The notes beneath the pieces were generated by a model. It had not been told where the DNA came from. It made no database searches and saw only the letters and a list, made by a program, of their open reading frames with translations. From Agromyces sp. H66 (lineage in GTDB: Bacteria > Actinomycetota > Actinomycetes > Actinomycetales > Microbacteriaceae): a stretch of 64,000 nt of DNA. Both the position numbers and the translations under genes were made by a program. The first letter of the stretch is position 1; every line of letters starts with the position of its first letter. This document shows positions 8,785-17,631 of the stretch, piece by piece. The stretch is from NCBI RefSeq assembly GCF_004959775.1, contig NZ_SJZG01000013.1:48186-112185 (forward strand), given 5' to 3'.

Positions 8785-9090
8785 ATGTCGATTGAGGAAC
8801 CAGGCCGTAGCGCGCGCCTCAACATGCGGATTTCCCCAGAGGCGCTGGAACTCATTCGGTCTGCTGCAGCGCGCCAACAGCAGGATGTGACGTCGTTCGT
8901 GCTGGGAACTGCGATGGAACGCGCCCGCGCCATCCTTCTTGAAGATCAGGTGCTACGACTGAGCCCGCACGCGGTGCTGCAACTCGAGCGTGCACTCGAG
9001 GCCGACGCTGACGTGGTGCCACAGCTTGCCGACTTGATTCGTGCGACGCGTAATGGCGCGGAACAGCGTGCGGAGCCGCTGAACACCTGA
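8785..9090 (+). CDS. DUF1778-type RHH antitoxin (TacA-like), orphan
   Basis: A 101-residue protein, starting at ATG 8785 after GGTGAGAG; an in-frame GTG at 8773 is possible. RLNMRISPEALELIRSAAAR is the ribbon-helix-helix of DUF1778 antitoxins, which bind DNA and neutralise GNAT acetyltransferase toxins that acetylate charged tRNAs. The C-terminal part (LSPHAVLQLERALEADADVV) resembles the toxin-wrapping tail. The usual GNAT toxin should follow immediately, but the next 140 bp hold only a terminator and then a convergent gene. So this is an antitoxin without its partner, or a remnant. A palindrome over its promoter suggests autoregulation. Confidence 0.8.
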   Translation: MSIEEPGRSARLNMRISPEALELIRSAAARQQQDVTSFVLGTAMERARAILLEDQVLRLSPHAVLQLERALEADADVVPQLADLIRATRNGAEQRAEPLNT

Positions 9091-9195
9091 GATAGAGGCC
9101 TCTTCGCTCGGTCGCCAAGGGATGACCCGAGCTCGGGGTCGTCGCGCTCAGCGTAGGGAGTGGGGTCGGCTGCAAGTCCGGTCAAGAGTGTGAAA

Positions 9196-9224
9196 GGGTC
9201 GACCGCGCAGTACGCGGCCGACCC
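9196..9224 (-). terminator. Hairpin terminator of the TM2 gene
   Basis: GGGTCGACCGCG and CGCGGCCGACCC pair with one mismatch around a CAGTA loop. The hairpin begins 7 nt after the stop of the minus-strand gene at 9232 and is followed on that strand by CTTTCACACTCTT. It could also serve the convergent antitoxin gene. Confidence 0.65.
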
Positions 9225-9231
9225 GTACTCG

Positions 9232-10371
9232 TTACAGCGACGCGAACGCCTCGAAGGTCACGCCTTCGGGCAGGTTCTCGACGTTCCAGAATGAGGACTC
9301 GAACTGCGCGGTGCCGCCCGCGGGCAGGCGATCGATGAACGCGAAATCGCTGCCGACGATCGTGCCCGCGGCATCCCGAGCGATCACCGCGACGGTGACC
9401 AGCTCCTGGTCTTCATCGAACGTCGACGTGACCTTGCCGGTGACGTCGAGCCACCCGTACTCCTGGGCCGTCGCGATGTCGGACACGCTGAACGAGCCGG
9501 TCTCGGCGGCGGGCGACGACGTCGCTGCGGCGCTCGTCGGACCGCGCACGTCGAGCTTGGCGATGGTGCCGGATCCGACCGAGAAGAAGTCCCCGACGAC
9601 CACCGTGCGACCCTGCAGGATCGTCGTGTACTCGCTGCCCGAATCGAGGATGACGCCGTTCGCGTCGACCGCCTCGATGGTGATGCCGGCCGACGGGAAG
9701 ACGTGGTCGGGGTTCGGGTTGTCGAGCACCACCGCGTACCACCACATGTCGGAGTCGAGGTCCTTGCCGAAGGCGGTCTCGACGACGCTGAGTTCCTGCA
9801 CCGAGGGCTTGGCGGGTTCAGGCGCGGGCGCGGCATCCGCTTCGGGCTCGTCGCCTTCCTCACGGTCTGCGGGTGCCGCGGCCGCCGGCTGGGGTGCGGC
9901 GGAGGATGCATCGCCGGCGCGGTTCGCGGCGTTCACGCCGTTGATGACGAGCGAGACCACGAGCACGACGCCGGTGACGATCCATGCCATGGTGCGGTAC
10001 TTCGCGTAGCCCTCGAGCGGGCGGCCGAGCTTGTCGCGCTGGGCGCCGGCGAGCACGAGGATGAGGTCGACGAGCGCCCACACGCCGAGGCCGCCGAGGG
10101 TAAAGAGCTTGCCGAGCGCGGTGCCGATCTTGCCGAGGTAGAACCGGTCGACGCCGAGGATTCCGAGGAAGAGGGCGAAGAGCCAGGTGGCGATGAAGGA
10201 CTTCGGGGCGGCGGGGTCGGCCGTCGCGTACGGGTCGGGCGCCGGGGTCGGCGCGGGCATCGGTGCGCTCAGAGGCGCAGTAGCGCTCGTGGGCGCAGGC
10301 GCAGGGGCAGGCGCAGGCGTGCCCGCCGGAGCGTCGGCTCCGGTGCGTGCGTTCGTCGTGGGGTCGCTCAT
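9232..10371 (-). CDS. TM2 domain-containing membrane protein
   Basis: The product has 379 residues. An Ala/Pro-rich N-terminus (about 1-55) precedes a TM2 domain: [20 protein letters not shown] with the diagnostic GxxxRFYLGK, then [19 protein letters not shown] third membrane segment is [19 protein letters not shown]. An acidic Ala/Glu/Pro linker leads to a beta-rich extracellular domain (about 205-379) of the kind often found in FxLYD/DUF4352-type modules. It is probably an envelope protein of unknown substrate. It is monocistronic, with a hairpin terminator directly downstream. Confidence 0.82.
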   Translation of the reverse strand: MSDPTTNARTGADAPAGTPAPAPAPAPTSATAPLSAPMPAPTPAPDPYATADPAAPKSFIATWLFALFLGILGVDRFYLGKIGTALGKLFTLGGLGVWALVDLILVLAGAQRDKLGRPLEGYAKYRTMAWIVTGVVLVVSLVINGVNAANRAGDASSAAPQPAAAAPADREEGDEPEADAAPAPEPAKPSVQELSVVETAFGKDLDSDMWWYAVVLDNPNPDHVFPSAGITIEAVDANGVILDSGSEYTTILQGRTVVVGDFFSVGSGTIAKLDVRGPTSAAATSSPAAETGSFSVSDIATAQEYGWLDVTGKVTSTFDEDQELVTVAVIARDAAGTIVGSDFAFIDRLPAGGTAQFESSFWNVENLPEGVTFEAFASL

Positions 10372-10704
10372 GGTCGTTCTCTTTCGCTGTGAGGTCGGGT
10401 GCGTCTACAGAGCGCATCGCCGTCGGGTCGACAGCTGACCGACGTTACTCAGGTGGACCGACGCGGCATGCCCGATGCGGCGGGTCGAGGCATCCGAATG
10501 GGCAAAGAAACCGACTCTGATCAGCGGATGTCGCGGCATCCGCCCCACAACGGGGCACAACGCTCGGCGGCAGGTCCGGGAGTGGATGACGCTCCTCTTG
10601 GTTGCACGCCCCACAGATCGCGGAATAGGGTGATCACAAATGACCGAACAAATTCTCCGTAGATGACCGAATCGACAGCTCTCAAACGGACGAACGGAAG
10701 AAGG
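10372..10704. other. Intergenic region with 23-nt direct repeat upstream of a DUF4143 ATPase
   Basis: This gap lies between the divergent TM2 gene and the ATPase gene. I see no coding sequence or RNA gene in it. ATGACCGA occurs at 10640-10647 and again at 10663-10670, with AACAAATTCTCCGTAG between them. A related phrase (GACCAAACTTTCACG) sits before the second DUF4143 gene at 13.9 kb. Confidence 0.55.
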
Positions 10705-11964
10705 ATGGAACCTGAGTATCGCCCGAGGGTCGTCGACGCGCAGGTCGACCGAATGCTCAGTGCGATCGGCGGAATCCTGCTGGAAGGTCCTCGGGCATGT
10801 GGGAAGACGGCGACCGGCGGTGCCCACGCCCAGTCAGAAGTGCGCCTCGACGTCGATGACGACGCGCTCCAACTCGCTCGGATCGACCCGAACCTTGTTC
10901 TCGCCGGTGCGACCCCTCGCCTCATCGACGAGTGGCAGCTCGAGCCGAGGGTCTGGAATCACGTGCGGCGTGCCATCGATGATCGCCGTGCGCCGGGCCA
11001 GTTCATCCTTGCGGGATCCGCGGTGCCGGCCGACGACGTCACCCGGCATTCCGGCGCCGGCCGTATCAGCCGCATTCGCATGCGACCGATGTCGTTGTTC
11101 GAATCCGGCCACTCGAACGGCCGAGTATCGCTGGCGGCCATCGCCGAGGGTCGCGCGATCGGCGCCGCCCAGTCATCGCTCACGCTGAGAGAGGTCGCAG
11201 AGCGACTCTGCGTGGGCGGTTGGCCGGGCCTGCAGCGGATGTCGGCTGCCGATGCCCAGCAGGTGCTCGGCTCGTACCTGGACGACGTGGCCAGAGTCGA
11301 CCTCGCCCGACTCGATGGAACGCGCCGACACGATCCTGCGCGGGTGCGACGACTCCTGGTATCACTCGCGAGGAACACGGCCACAGAGGCATCCGTAGCT
11401 TCGATCGCCCGCGACACCGGCGGCGAGGGTGCCGCCATCGACTCCGACACGGTGAGCGAATACCTCACTGCGCTCGAACGGCTCATGATCATCGAAGACC
11501 AGCCGAGCTGGGCGCCTCATCTTCGGTCGCGCGATGTTGTGCGCAAGGCCGCCAAACGACACTTCACCGATCCGTCGCTCGCCGCGGCCGCGCTCAACGC
11601 CTCACCCGCACGCCTGCTGAGCGACCCGAACACGCTCCGCCTCCTCTTCGAGTCGCTCGTCGTGCGCGATCTCCGGGTCTACGCGCAGTCGTTCGGTGCT
11701 CAGATACGCCACTATCGCGACAGCGCCGGACGCGAGGTCGACGCCATCATCGAGATGCCCGACGGTGCATGGACCGCGGTCGAGGTGAAGCTCGGCACGA
11801 GCCAGGTCGATGACGCGGTCGCGTCGCTCGACGCGTTCGTGCAACGAATCGACACGGCGCAGAGCGGTGCGCCACGGGCGCGCATGGTGATGACCGTCGG
11901 CGGGTACGCGTACACGCGCGACGACGGCGTGCTCGTGGTCCCGATCGGCGCCCTGGGGCCTTGA
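10705..11964 (+). CDS. DUF4143 / AAA ATP-binding protein
   Basis: A 419-residue ATPase of the AAA_14-DUF4143 group. Walker A is GILLEGPRACGKTATGG, Walker B is RLIDEWQLEP, and sensor-like FILAGSA follows. DUF4143 lies in the second half, ending in a PD-(D/E)XK-like segment, IRHYRDSAGREVDAIIEM with EVKLG. The biochemical role of the family is unsettled; some are thought to be mobile, defence- or toxin-linked ATPases. I chose ATG 10705 (GGAAGAAGG upstream, family-typical N-terminus MEPEYRPRVVDAQVDRML) over ATG 10663, because the latter lies inside the repeated ATGACCGA leader. A truncated relative is found at 13974-15071. Confidence 0.85.
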   Translation: MEPEYRPRVVDAQVDRMLSAIGGILLEGPRACGKTATGGAHAQSEVRLDVDDDALQLARIDPNLVLAGATPRLIDEWQLEPRVWNHVRRAIDDRRAPGQFILAGSAVPADDVTRHSGAGRISRIRMRPMSLFESGHSNGRVSLAAIAEGRAIGAAQSSLTLREVAERLCVGGWPGLQRMSAADAQQVLGSYLDDVARVDLARLDGTRRHDPARVRRLLVSLARNTATEASVASIARDTGGEGAAIDSDTVSEYLTALERLMIIEDQPSWAPHLRSRDVVRKAAKRHFTDPSLAAAALNASPARLLSDPNTLRLLFESLVVRDLRVYAQSFGAQIRHYRDSAGREVDAIIEMPDGAWTAVEVKLGTSQVDDAVASLDAFVQRIDTAQSGAPRARMVMTVGGYAYTRDDGVLVVPIGALGP

Positions 11965-12035
11965 GCACTGACTGCGCACGCCCAGCTGTTCGCGATGGCC
12001 GCCCCAGAACGGGCGGTCGGCGTTAGCCTTGGCGG

Positions 12036-13898
12036 GTGACGACGCCCTTCGACGACCCTGAATTCCGTGCCCAGCTGGCGAAGATGGGGGTCGTGCACAC
12101 GCCGGGCCTGGCCGATCGGATGCTCGGTGAACTCGCGCCGCTCCTGAACGCGGAGGGCATCGATCTCGACGATCTCGAAGGCACCGACCTCGAAGACCTC
12201 AACGCGGCGCTCGCGAGGGCGACGGAGCGGCACAACCTCGCCCTGTTCACCCCGGTGGGGATGCACCGGGCCGGGGCGCTCGCGGTGCTCGCCCAATTCA
12301 CCGAGGCGATCGCCGAAGGCGACGACGAACGAGCGCGCGCCGTGCTCGCGGCCATCGGACCCGAGCCCGCAGATGACGCCCCGGCGGTCTCGCAGGTCAT
12401 CGGTGCGAGCCTCGGGCTGCTCGACGCCCGTCATGCCGATCCGGCGCTCCGCGCGGCGTTGGCCGGCACACGCGTTCCGAAGTGGGGTGGGCGACCTTCG
12501 AAGGCGGCAGCCGTCGACATCCTCGCGCTGGCAGCCAAGGGTCGGGCGTTCGATGCGCTCGACAGCCTCCACCGTCGGCACCGCGGGCTCGCCGTCTTCG
12601 AGGGGGGCGCGCTCGTCGTCGCCGCCTCGCTGATCGCGCAGGCTGCGGCCGAGGAAGTCGGGGTGAGCGAGGTCGCAGGGCGAGTGCTCATCGGCGAGGC
12701 GGCGCCGCCGTCGCGGAAGGCGGCGGCACCCCGTGCGTTTGCGAAGCCATCGGGCAACCGCGCTCATCGCCGAAGCCTGCCGAACGACCGCCGAACCCTT
12801 CGCGAATTCGGCGCATGGCTCGAACGACAGTCCTCGATCGGCGCGCCGACCGTCGCCGACGAGACGAGGATGCTCGAAGCGCTGCTGGTGCTCGCGCGCA
12901 ACGCGGGGCTCGATGCCAATGACCCCGACGACATCGACCCGCTCATCGACGTGCTCTTCGAGGACGATGACCCTGAGGCATCCGACGCGCTCGAGAACGC
13001 GCTCGACACGCTTCACGACTACGTGCACTTCCGCCTCGAGACGTCTCGTGACGCCGACGGGTGGGAAGATGCCCACGAGGTCGTCGAAGATGCGATCGCC
13101 GAGATGCTCCCCGGATCGGACGTGATCGCCGACGCCATCGACAGCGCCGAGCAGATCGACCCCGCGGAGCGGCGCGCAGCCCTCGCCGAGACCCGCATCG
13201 TCGCCGCCGTGCGCGACCTGCTGGCGTGGATCGGGACGGGGCGGCCAGTGTCACCGTCGGGAGGCGTACGTCGCGCAGACATCGAACGGGTCGCGGCGAT
13301 GATCGGCGTCTCGGCCGTCGGCGTCGCCACGCGCTCGTCAGAGGAGCGCGGGTTCCTTCCGCTCAGCGACGTCGACCTGGACGCCCCGCTGCCCGAGCCG
13401 GCGACCACCCGCGCCCGCTCGATGTACGAGGTCCCGATGTTGAGCGCCTGGTGGGAGGCGCTGGCGACCGCAGAGCTGATCACCCGAAGTGCGACCCGCG
13501 TGCGACCGGGCCCGGCTGCCGGGGAATGGCTCGCCCACCCGTTGCCGCCGCTGGAGTCGGCCGACATGGTGGTCGGGGTGTTCGTGGCCGAGGTGCTCAC
13601 CGAGCAGAGCGCAGGCGCGATCCCCATGTTCGAATCCGCCGTCGCCGCCGAGTCGATCCGGAGGCTGCTGGCCGCCCTTTCACCCGAGAGCGTCGACGAC
13701 GACGACACGGAATCCAGCGAGCTCGCGCGCATGCTGACGCCGCGTGCACTGCAGCGACTGAAGCGCCTCGAAGATGCGGGCCTACTGGAAGCCGACGCCG
13801 AGGGCGAGCTCGTGGTTCCTGTCGCGCTTCGCGGGGCGGTTGCGCGGGGCGTCATCCTGACGATGGCGATACTGTACGCGGAGGACACGGAGGAGTGA
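12036..13898 (+). CDS. Hypothetical protein, 620 residues, acidic
   Basis: It starts at GTG 12036. I do not recognise the family. The sequence is rich in Asp, Glu and Ala and predicted largely helical, with repeated helical segments in the first 220 residues, a basic linker (RKAAAPRAFAKPSGNRAHRR, about 225-250), and a Leu-rich C-terminal half with a winged-helix-like end (LTPRALQRLKRLEDAGLLEA, then ELVVPVALRGAVARGV). There are no membrane segments or signal. It lies between two DUF4143 ATPase genes on the same strand, separated by 71 bp upstream and by a short repeat tract downstream. The arrangement may mean the central gene travelled with one of the ATPases. Confidence 0.72.
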   Translation: MTTPFDDPEFRAQLAKMGVVHTPGLADRMLGELAPLLNAEGIDLDDLEGTDLEDLNAALARATERHNLALFTPVGMHRAGALAVLAQFTEAIAEGDDERARAVLAAIGPEPADDAPAVSQVIGASLGLLDARHADPALRAALAGTRVPKWGGRPSKAAAVDILALAAKGRAFDALDSLHRRHRGLAVFEGGALVVAASLIAQAAAEEVGVSEVAGRVLIGEAAPPSRKAAAPRAFAKPSGNRAHRRSLPNDRRTLREFGAWLERQSSIGAPTVADETRMLEALLVLARNAGLDANDPDDIDPLIDVLFEDDDPEASDALENALDTLHDYVHFRLETSRDADGWEDAHEVVEDAIAEMLPGSDVIADAIDSAEQIDPAERRAALAETRIVAAVRDLLAWIGTGRPVSPSGGVRRADIERVAAMIGVSAVGVATRSSEERGFLPLSDVDLDAPLPEPATTRARSMYEVPMLSAWWEALATAELITRSATRVRPGPAAGEWLAHPLPPLESADMVVGVFVAEVLTEQSAGAIPMFESAVAAESIRRLLAALSPESVDDDDTESSELARMLTPRALQRLKRLEDAGLLEADAEGELVVPVALRGAVARGVILTMAILYAEDTEE

Positions 13899-13906
13899 GC
13901 GCGTCC

Positions 13907-13973
13907 CGACCAGGCTTTCACGTGGAGGGCGGCGAAACTCTCACGTGAGCAGCGACCAAACTTTCACGCGGGG
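13907..13973. repeat. Three degenerate 22-23-nt tandem repeats
   Basis: The units are CGACCAGGCTTTCACGTGGA, CGGCGAAACTCTCACGTGAG and CGACCAAACTTTCACGCGGG. Each contains an A/G-rich CTTTCACGTG core, and CACGTG is itself palindromic. The tract ends exactly where the coding sequence of the truncated DUF4143 gene begins, so it may be the original leader repeat of that gene and the site of its 5' deletion. Confidence 0.65.
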
Positions 13974-15071
13974 CGCAGCCTCGATCGCGCCGCCACGCGG
14001 CAGGCCGCCGAGTTCGATCCGACCTCGTTCGTGAGGGCGGACGAACTGCTCATCATCGATGAGGTGCAGCGAGTTCCCGAACTCCTGCTCGCCATCAAGG
14101 AGGTCGTCGACGCCGACCCGCGGCCGGGCCGGTTCCTGCTCACGGGGTCGGCGCGTGTTCTCGGCCTTCGCGGAGTGCCAGACGCGCTACCCGGGCGGAT
14201 GGAGACCATCGAACTCTGGCCGCTCTCGCAGGGGGAGATCGAGGGCCGACCCGACGGCTTCATCGATGCCGTGTTCGAACTCGGGTCCGAACTGAGGCAC
14301 CAGAGCGACGAACTTCGATCCGGGTACATCGACCGTATCGTGCGGGGCGGATTCCCCGAAGCCGTCGCGCGCGAGGGGCGCCGCCGCGAAGCGTTCTTCG
14401 ACAACTACGTCGCCGACATCGTGAATCGCGACGTCATGCAGCTGTCGGAGATCGAACGCGGACACGAGATGCGTGCACTCATCCGCCTGCTCGCGGCTCG
14501 CTCAGGGCAACTGCTGGTGCCGGGTGCGTTGGCGGGTCGGCTCGGGCTGCCGCAGACGACCGTCAGCCGGTATCTCGGGCTGCTCGAGGAGGTCTTCCTG
14601 ATCAAGCGGATCCCCGCCTGGTCGCGCAACCTGAGCGGTCGCGCGGTGTCGACCGCGAAAGTGGCCATGGTGGACTCGGGGATCGCCGCCAACCTCATCG
14701 GTCAGGATGCCGCGAGCCTCCGACGGTTCGACAGCCCCCTGGGAGGGTTGCTCGAAGCGTTCGTCGCCATGGAGATAGCGCGGCAGCTCACGTGGTCGCG
14801 GACCCGCGCCGAGTTGTCGCACTACCGTACGAAGGATCAGGTCGAAGTCGACATCGTGCTCGAGGACCGGCGTGGGCGCGTCGTCGCGATCGACGTGAAG
14901 GCGTCGGCCACCGTGCGACCCGACGACTTCAAGGGCATCAACCACCTCGCCGCGCGGCTCGGCGAGGACCTGATCGTCGGCATCGTGCTCTACGCGGGCA
15001 CCGAGACCCTCCCCTTCGGTGAGAAGAACCGCGCACTGCCCATCAGCGCACTGTGGGAGCTCGGGTCGTAG
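13974..15071 (+). pseudogene. DUF4143 / AAA ATPase, 5'-truncated
   Basis: The frame is open from 13974 and reads SLDRAATRQAAEFDPTSFVR, then LLIIDEVQRVPELL (Walker B) and RFLLTGSARVL. It continues through DUF4143 to TAG 15069-15071 and includes EVDIVLEDRRG with AIDVKA, the PD-(D/E)XK-like tail. The first 45-55 residues of a normal relative, including Walker A, are missing; they are replaced by the repeat tract at 13907-13973. GTG 14031 is the only convenient start and would give a 346-residue protein without the P-loop. I treat it as a remnant, although a truncated product could be made. Confidence 0.8.
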
Positions 15072-15184
15072 GGCCGCCTTCGACCGTCGAGCGCGTCAGG
15101 TGAGCGTGGGACATCCGGATGTCGGTGGGTCTGCCTACCGTCGGAATCTTCGGCTACGACCGGAGTCCCGCAAGGAGCACCGTC

Positions 15185-15598
15185 ATGGGCTCGGACTCAC
15201 CCCTCAGCGCTCGCATGGAAGCGCACCTTCGTGCGGCCGGCGTTCCGGATGCGCGGGTCGACCGGCCGCAGTTCTTCGCCGACGTGCAGGCGCTCGAACT
15301 GCGGCTCGCCATCATCGACGACCGGTTCGAGCGGCTCGCCGCCCGGTCCGACGACGCCTACCGGGCATGGCGCCGCGACACGGTGACGCGGCTGCGCTCG
15401 CTCGCGGATCGCGCCGGTGCGCTCGAGGCGGCCGGCGCGCTCGATCCGCATCGCCGCCGCCACGTCGCCGCCATCCTCACGCTGCTGCGGCAGCGCATCG
15501 TGCAGCTCGACGAGCGGCATGCGCGGTACCGCGATCGGCGGGGGCGGGGGCGGGCGCGGGATGGTCCGCGGCACGGTGTCGCGTATAGCCAGTCGTGA
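15185..15598 (+). CDS. Small hypothetical helical protein
   Basis: The product has 137 residues from ATG 15185, preceded by AAGGAGCACC. An in-frame ATG at 15119 lacks such a site and crosses the palindrome GACATCCGGATGTC at 15110-15123. The sequence is almost all helical, with many Arg and Ala (LELRLAIIDDRFERLAARSD), and ends in a Gly/Arg-rich tail (GRGRARDG). No family is recognised and no catalytic motif is visible. Confidence 0.6.
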   Translation: MGSDSPLSARMEAHLRAAGVPDARVDRPQFFADVQALELRLAIIDDRFERLAARSDDAYRAWRRDTVTRLRSLADRAGALEAAGALDPHRRRHVAAILTLLRQRIVQLDERHARYRDRRGRGRARDGPRHGVAYSQS

Positions 15599-15649
15599 TC
15601 GCCGGCACTTGCGATCGGAGACGATCGGAGTAGTGTCGGTGGTGTCAGA

Positions 15650-15655
15650 CATACT
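15650..15655 (+). promoter_or_regulatory. Candidate -10 box of a leaderless toxin-antitoxin transcript
   Basis: CATACT lies 6 nt before the GTG start at 15662, and no Shine-Dalgarno sequence fits between them. This is the same layout seen before three other toxin-antitoxin-like genes in the window. Confidence 0.45.
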
Positions 15656-15661
15656 CGAACA

Positions 15662-15895
15662 GTGGATGAACCGCTGAGAGTCGCGAGATCGGCTCGGAAA
15701 CACCGGATCGGAGTAGAGCACATGCTGGCGGCGCTCGCGAATGAGACCGTTCGTGCGGAGAGCGGCGATGCGGTGCGGATCATCGGCACCGACGACCGGG
15801 GCATTGAACTCGAGCTCGTGCTGGTGCCCGACGACCGCCGAGACGGCTGGACGATCATCCACGCGATGCCGACGAGTTACAGGAGGAACCGATGA
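15662..15895 (+). CDS. Small toxin-like protein of a type II TA pair
   Basis: A 77-residue protein starting at GTG 15662. RVARSARKHRIGVEHMLAAL followed by a beta-rich GDAVRIIGTDDRGIELELVL and ending WTIIHAMPTSYRR resembles small RelE/BrnT-like toxins (DUF4258-type) paired with a downstream RHH antitoxin. The ending with His-Ala-Met-Pro is typical of the group as I know it. RNase activity is inferred, not shown. Its TGA overlaps the ATG of the next gene (ATGA), so the two are translationally coupled. Transcription is probably leaderless. Confidence 0.7.
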   Translation: MDEPLRVARSARKHRIGVEHMLAALANETVRAESGDAVRIIGTDDRGIELELVLVPDDRRDGWTIIHAMPTSYRRNR

Positions 15896-16221
15896 ACACC
15901 AGAGAGCGTCGTCGCTTCGAACTGTCGGCGAGCCCCGAGGTCGAGTTCGTCGAGACCGAAGAGGTGATCTACCGCGGCGTACCACTCACCGATGAGCGCG
16001 TGGAGCAGATCGTTGAAGACGTGCGTCGAGCGAATCTCATCCCCGGCGGGAAGTCGCTGAATCGCGATGGGTCGCACTCACGTCGTCTGTCGCTTCGCGT
16101 GCAAGACGAGTTGTTCCAGGCGCTCGAGCATGCCGCCGACGAATCGCACGTCAGCGTGTCGAAGTTCACCCGGGCGGTGCTCGAGGAGTGGGCGGAGCGG
16201 CGCCGAGCAGCCTCGCGTTGA
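15892..16221 (+). CDS. RHH-type antitoxin of the upstream toxin
   Basis: This 109-residue protein is coupled to the toxin by a 4-bp overlap. The N-terminal half (residues 1-58, EFVETEEVIYRGVPLTDERV) would be the toxin-binding part. The C-terminal SHSRRLSLRVQDELFQALEH with VSKFTRAVLEEWAERR is a CopG/Arc-like ribbon-helix-helix that would bind the operator. The toxin-first order is less common than antitoxin-first but known for BrnT/BrnA and HigBA-type modules. Confidence 0.7.
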   Translation: MNTRERRRFELSASPEVEFVETEEVIYRGVPLTDERVEQIVEDVRRANLIPGGKSLNRDGSHSRRLSLRVQDELFQALEHAADESHVSVSKFTRAVLEEWAERRRAASR

Positions 16222-16323
16222 GTCCCAGGTTGGTTCCGCCGGCCATCCGTTATATCGACGATGTTCGGGAAACTAACGCGCTGGATGGGACTACTCAGAC
16301 ACTGATCGTTTCCGATGGCTTCT

Positions 16324-16342
16324 GTATCTGATCGGATACACT
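16324..16342 (+). promoter_or_regulatory. Palindrome over -10 of the AbiEii-like gene
   Basis: GTATC (16324-16328) and GATAC (16335-16339) form an inverted repeat. The right arm overlaps TACACT (16337-16342), a strong -10 box 7 nt before ATG 16350. This fits a leaderless, autoregulated transcript, with the downstream XRE protein as a plausible binder. Confidence 0.5.
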
Positions 16343-16349
16343 AGATTCC

Positions 16350-17117
16350 ATGGCAGGCGCACGAAATCAGGGCGAATCCCCCGACGTCGCCCACGTCCAC
16401 CCCGACCTGGCGGTCGTGCTCGAGTCGGCTGCGCGGCTGCAGGAGCTCGTGCCCGACGCCGTGCTCGTCGGCGGATCGGCGGCGGCACTGTACGCCCGCC
16501 ATCGCGCGTCATACGACCACGACCACGTGGTCGCCGACCTGCGCGACCGATTCGACGTGATCCTCGACGCGCTCGAGCGCGAAGGCGACTTCGTGACGAA
16601 CCGGCTGGTGGCCGGCAAGATCATCCTCGGTGAGCTGGGCGGGATCGAGACGGGCATCCGCCAGCTCATCCGCACCCGCCCGCTCGAGACCCAGCCGTAC
16701 GACCTGCCGTCGGGGAGGCAGATCACCGTGCCCACGCTCGCGGAGACGCTGCGCGTCAAGGCGTTCCTCATCGTGCGGCGCAACCAGACGCGCGACTATC
16801 TGGATGTCGCTGCTCTCGCCGCGCGCTACGGCATCGACGACGCGGCCGACGTGCTCGCTCGCATCGACGACTATTACGCCGATGACACGAAGCCCGCCGG
16901 CGAACGTCCCGTGCGCGACCAGCTCGTGCGCCAGCTCGCCGAGCCCGACCCTCGCGACGCCCGTACGACGCGGCAGCTTGCCGGATACAAGGGGCTGAAG
17001 CCGCGGTGGCACGACTGGAATGACGTGATCGTGGCGTGCCAGGCGCTCGCGGCCGAGATCACGGCGCGGTCCGGCGGACAGATGAAGGGAGCGCCGGATG
17101 ACCCTGCGGTTCCGTAA
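16350..17117 (+). CDS. AbiEii-like nucleotidyltransferase (putative toxin)
   Basis: A 255-residue protein. AVLVGGSAAALYARHRASYD followed by HDHVVADL matches the GGS...DxD nucleotidyltransferase core of the AbiEii/AbiGii toxin superfamily. A later Lys (LRVKAFLIVRRNQTRDYLDV) is the usual third conserved block. AbiEii-type toxins block tRNA or other RNA function by adding nucleotides, and they act with an antitoxin that is often a DNA-binding protein. Here a 145-residue HTH protein overlaps the 3' end by 20 bp. The gene looks leaderless (ATG 7 nt after TACACT). It sits directly upstream of a Wadjet operon, strengthening a defence role. Confidence 0.72.
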   Translation: MAGARNQGESPDVAHVHPDLAVVLESAARLQELVPDAVLVGGSAAALYARHRASYDHDHVVADLRDRFDVILDALEREGDFVTNRLVAGKIILGELGGIETGIRQLIRTRPLETQPYDLPSGRQITVPTLAETLRVKAFLIVRRNQTRDYLDVAALAARYGIDDAADVLARIDDYYADDTKPAGERPVRDQLVRQLAEPDPRDARTTRQLAGYKGLKPRWHDWNDVIVACQALAAEITARSGGQMKGAPDDPAVP

Positions 17118-17535
17118 TCTCGAGGTGACCCCCGACGACCCCGTCGACCGATGGGGAGTGGAGGGGATCCTCGCCGCGATCGATCGAGGCGGGGCGGATG
17201 ACTGGCGCAAGATCATCGTGGCCATCGAGGCGGCACCGCATGGCCCGGTCGCGGCCGACCTCGAAGAGGCGCTCGAACTCGCCGAGTCACGTGGTGCTGC
17301 TGCGCTCCTGCGCGGCGCGCTCGAGCGTGAGCGACTGACGCCGGAAGAGCGGGTCGCCGGTCGGCTGCGCCGCCTCGCGTTCGAGACCGACCTGAGCCAG
17401 GGCGACCTCGCCGCCCGCATCGGCACGAGTCGTACGCGGCTCAACTCGTACTTGACGGGGGCGGTCATGCCATCGGCCGCGCTGCTCGAGCGGGTCGCCG
17501 AGGTCGCTCGCACCCGCCGCAACGAGTTGGTCTGA
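17098..17535 (+). CDS. XRE-type helix-turn-helix protein, partner of the AbiEii-like gene
   Basis: The product has 145 residues. The C-terminal part contains a Cro/C1-type HTH: LSQGDLAARIGTSRTRLNSY followed by LTGAVMPSAALLERVAEVAR. The N-terminal 80 residues are helical, with no known domain. It overlaps the nucleotidyltransferase gene by 20 bp, so the pair is co-expressed. It probably serves as regulator and possibly antitoxin. The next gene (jetA) begins about 97 bp later on the same strand, so read-through into the Wadjet operon is possible. Confidence 0.72.
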   Translation: MTLRFRNLEVTPDDPVDRWGVEGILAAIDRGGADDWRKIIVAIEAAPHGPVAADLEEALELAESRGAAALLRGALERERLTPEERVAGRLRRLAFETDLSQGDLAARIGTSRTRLNSYLTGAVMPSAALLERVAEVARTRRNELV

Positions 17536-17631
17536 CGTCGGCTGGGCGTGCGGCCACAGGCCCGCGTCACGTCGATGTCATCCCCGGCGGATACCATAGC
17601 CGCACTCACCTCCTCACGACCTCCGATCGGC

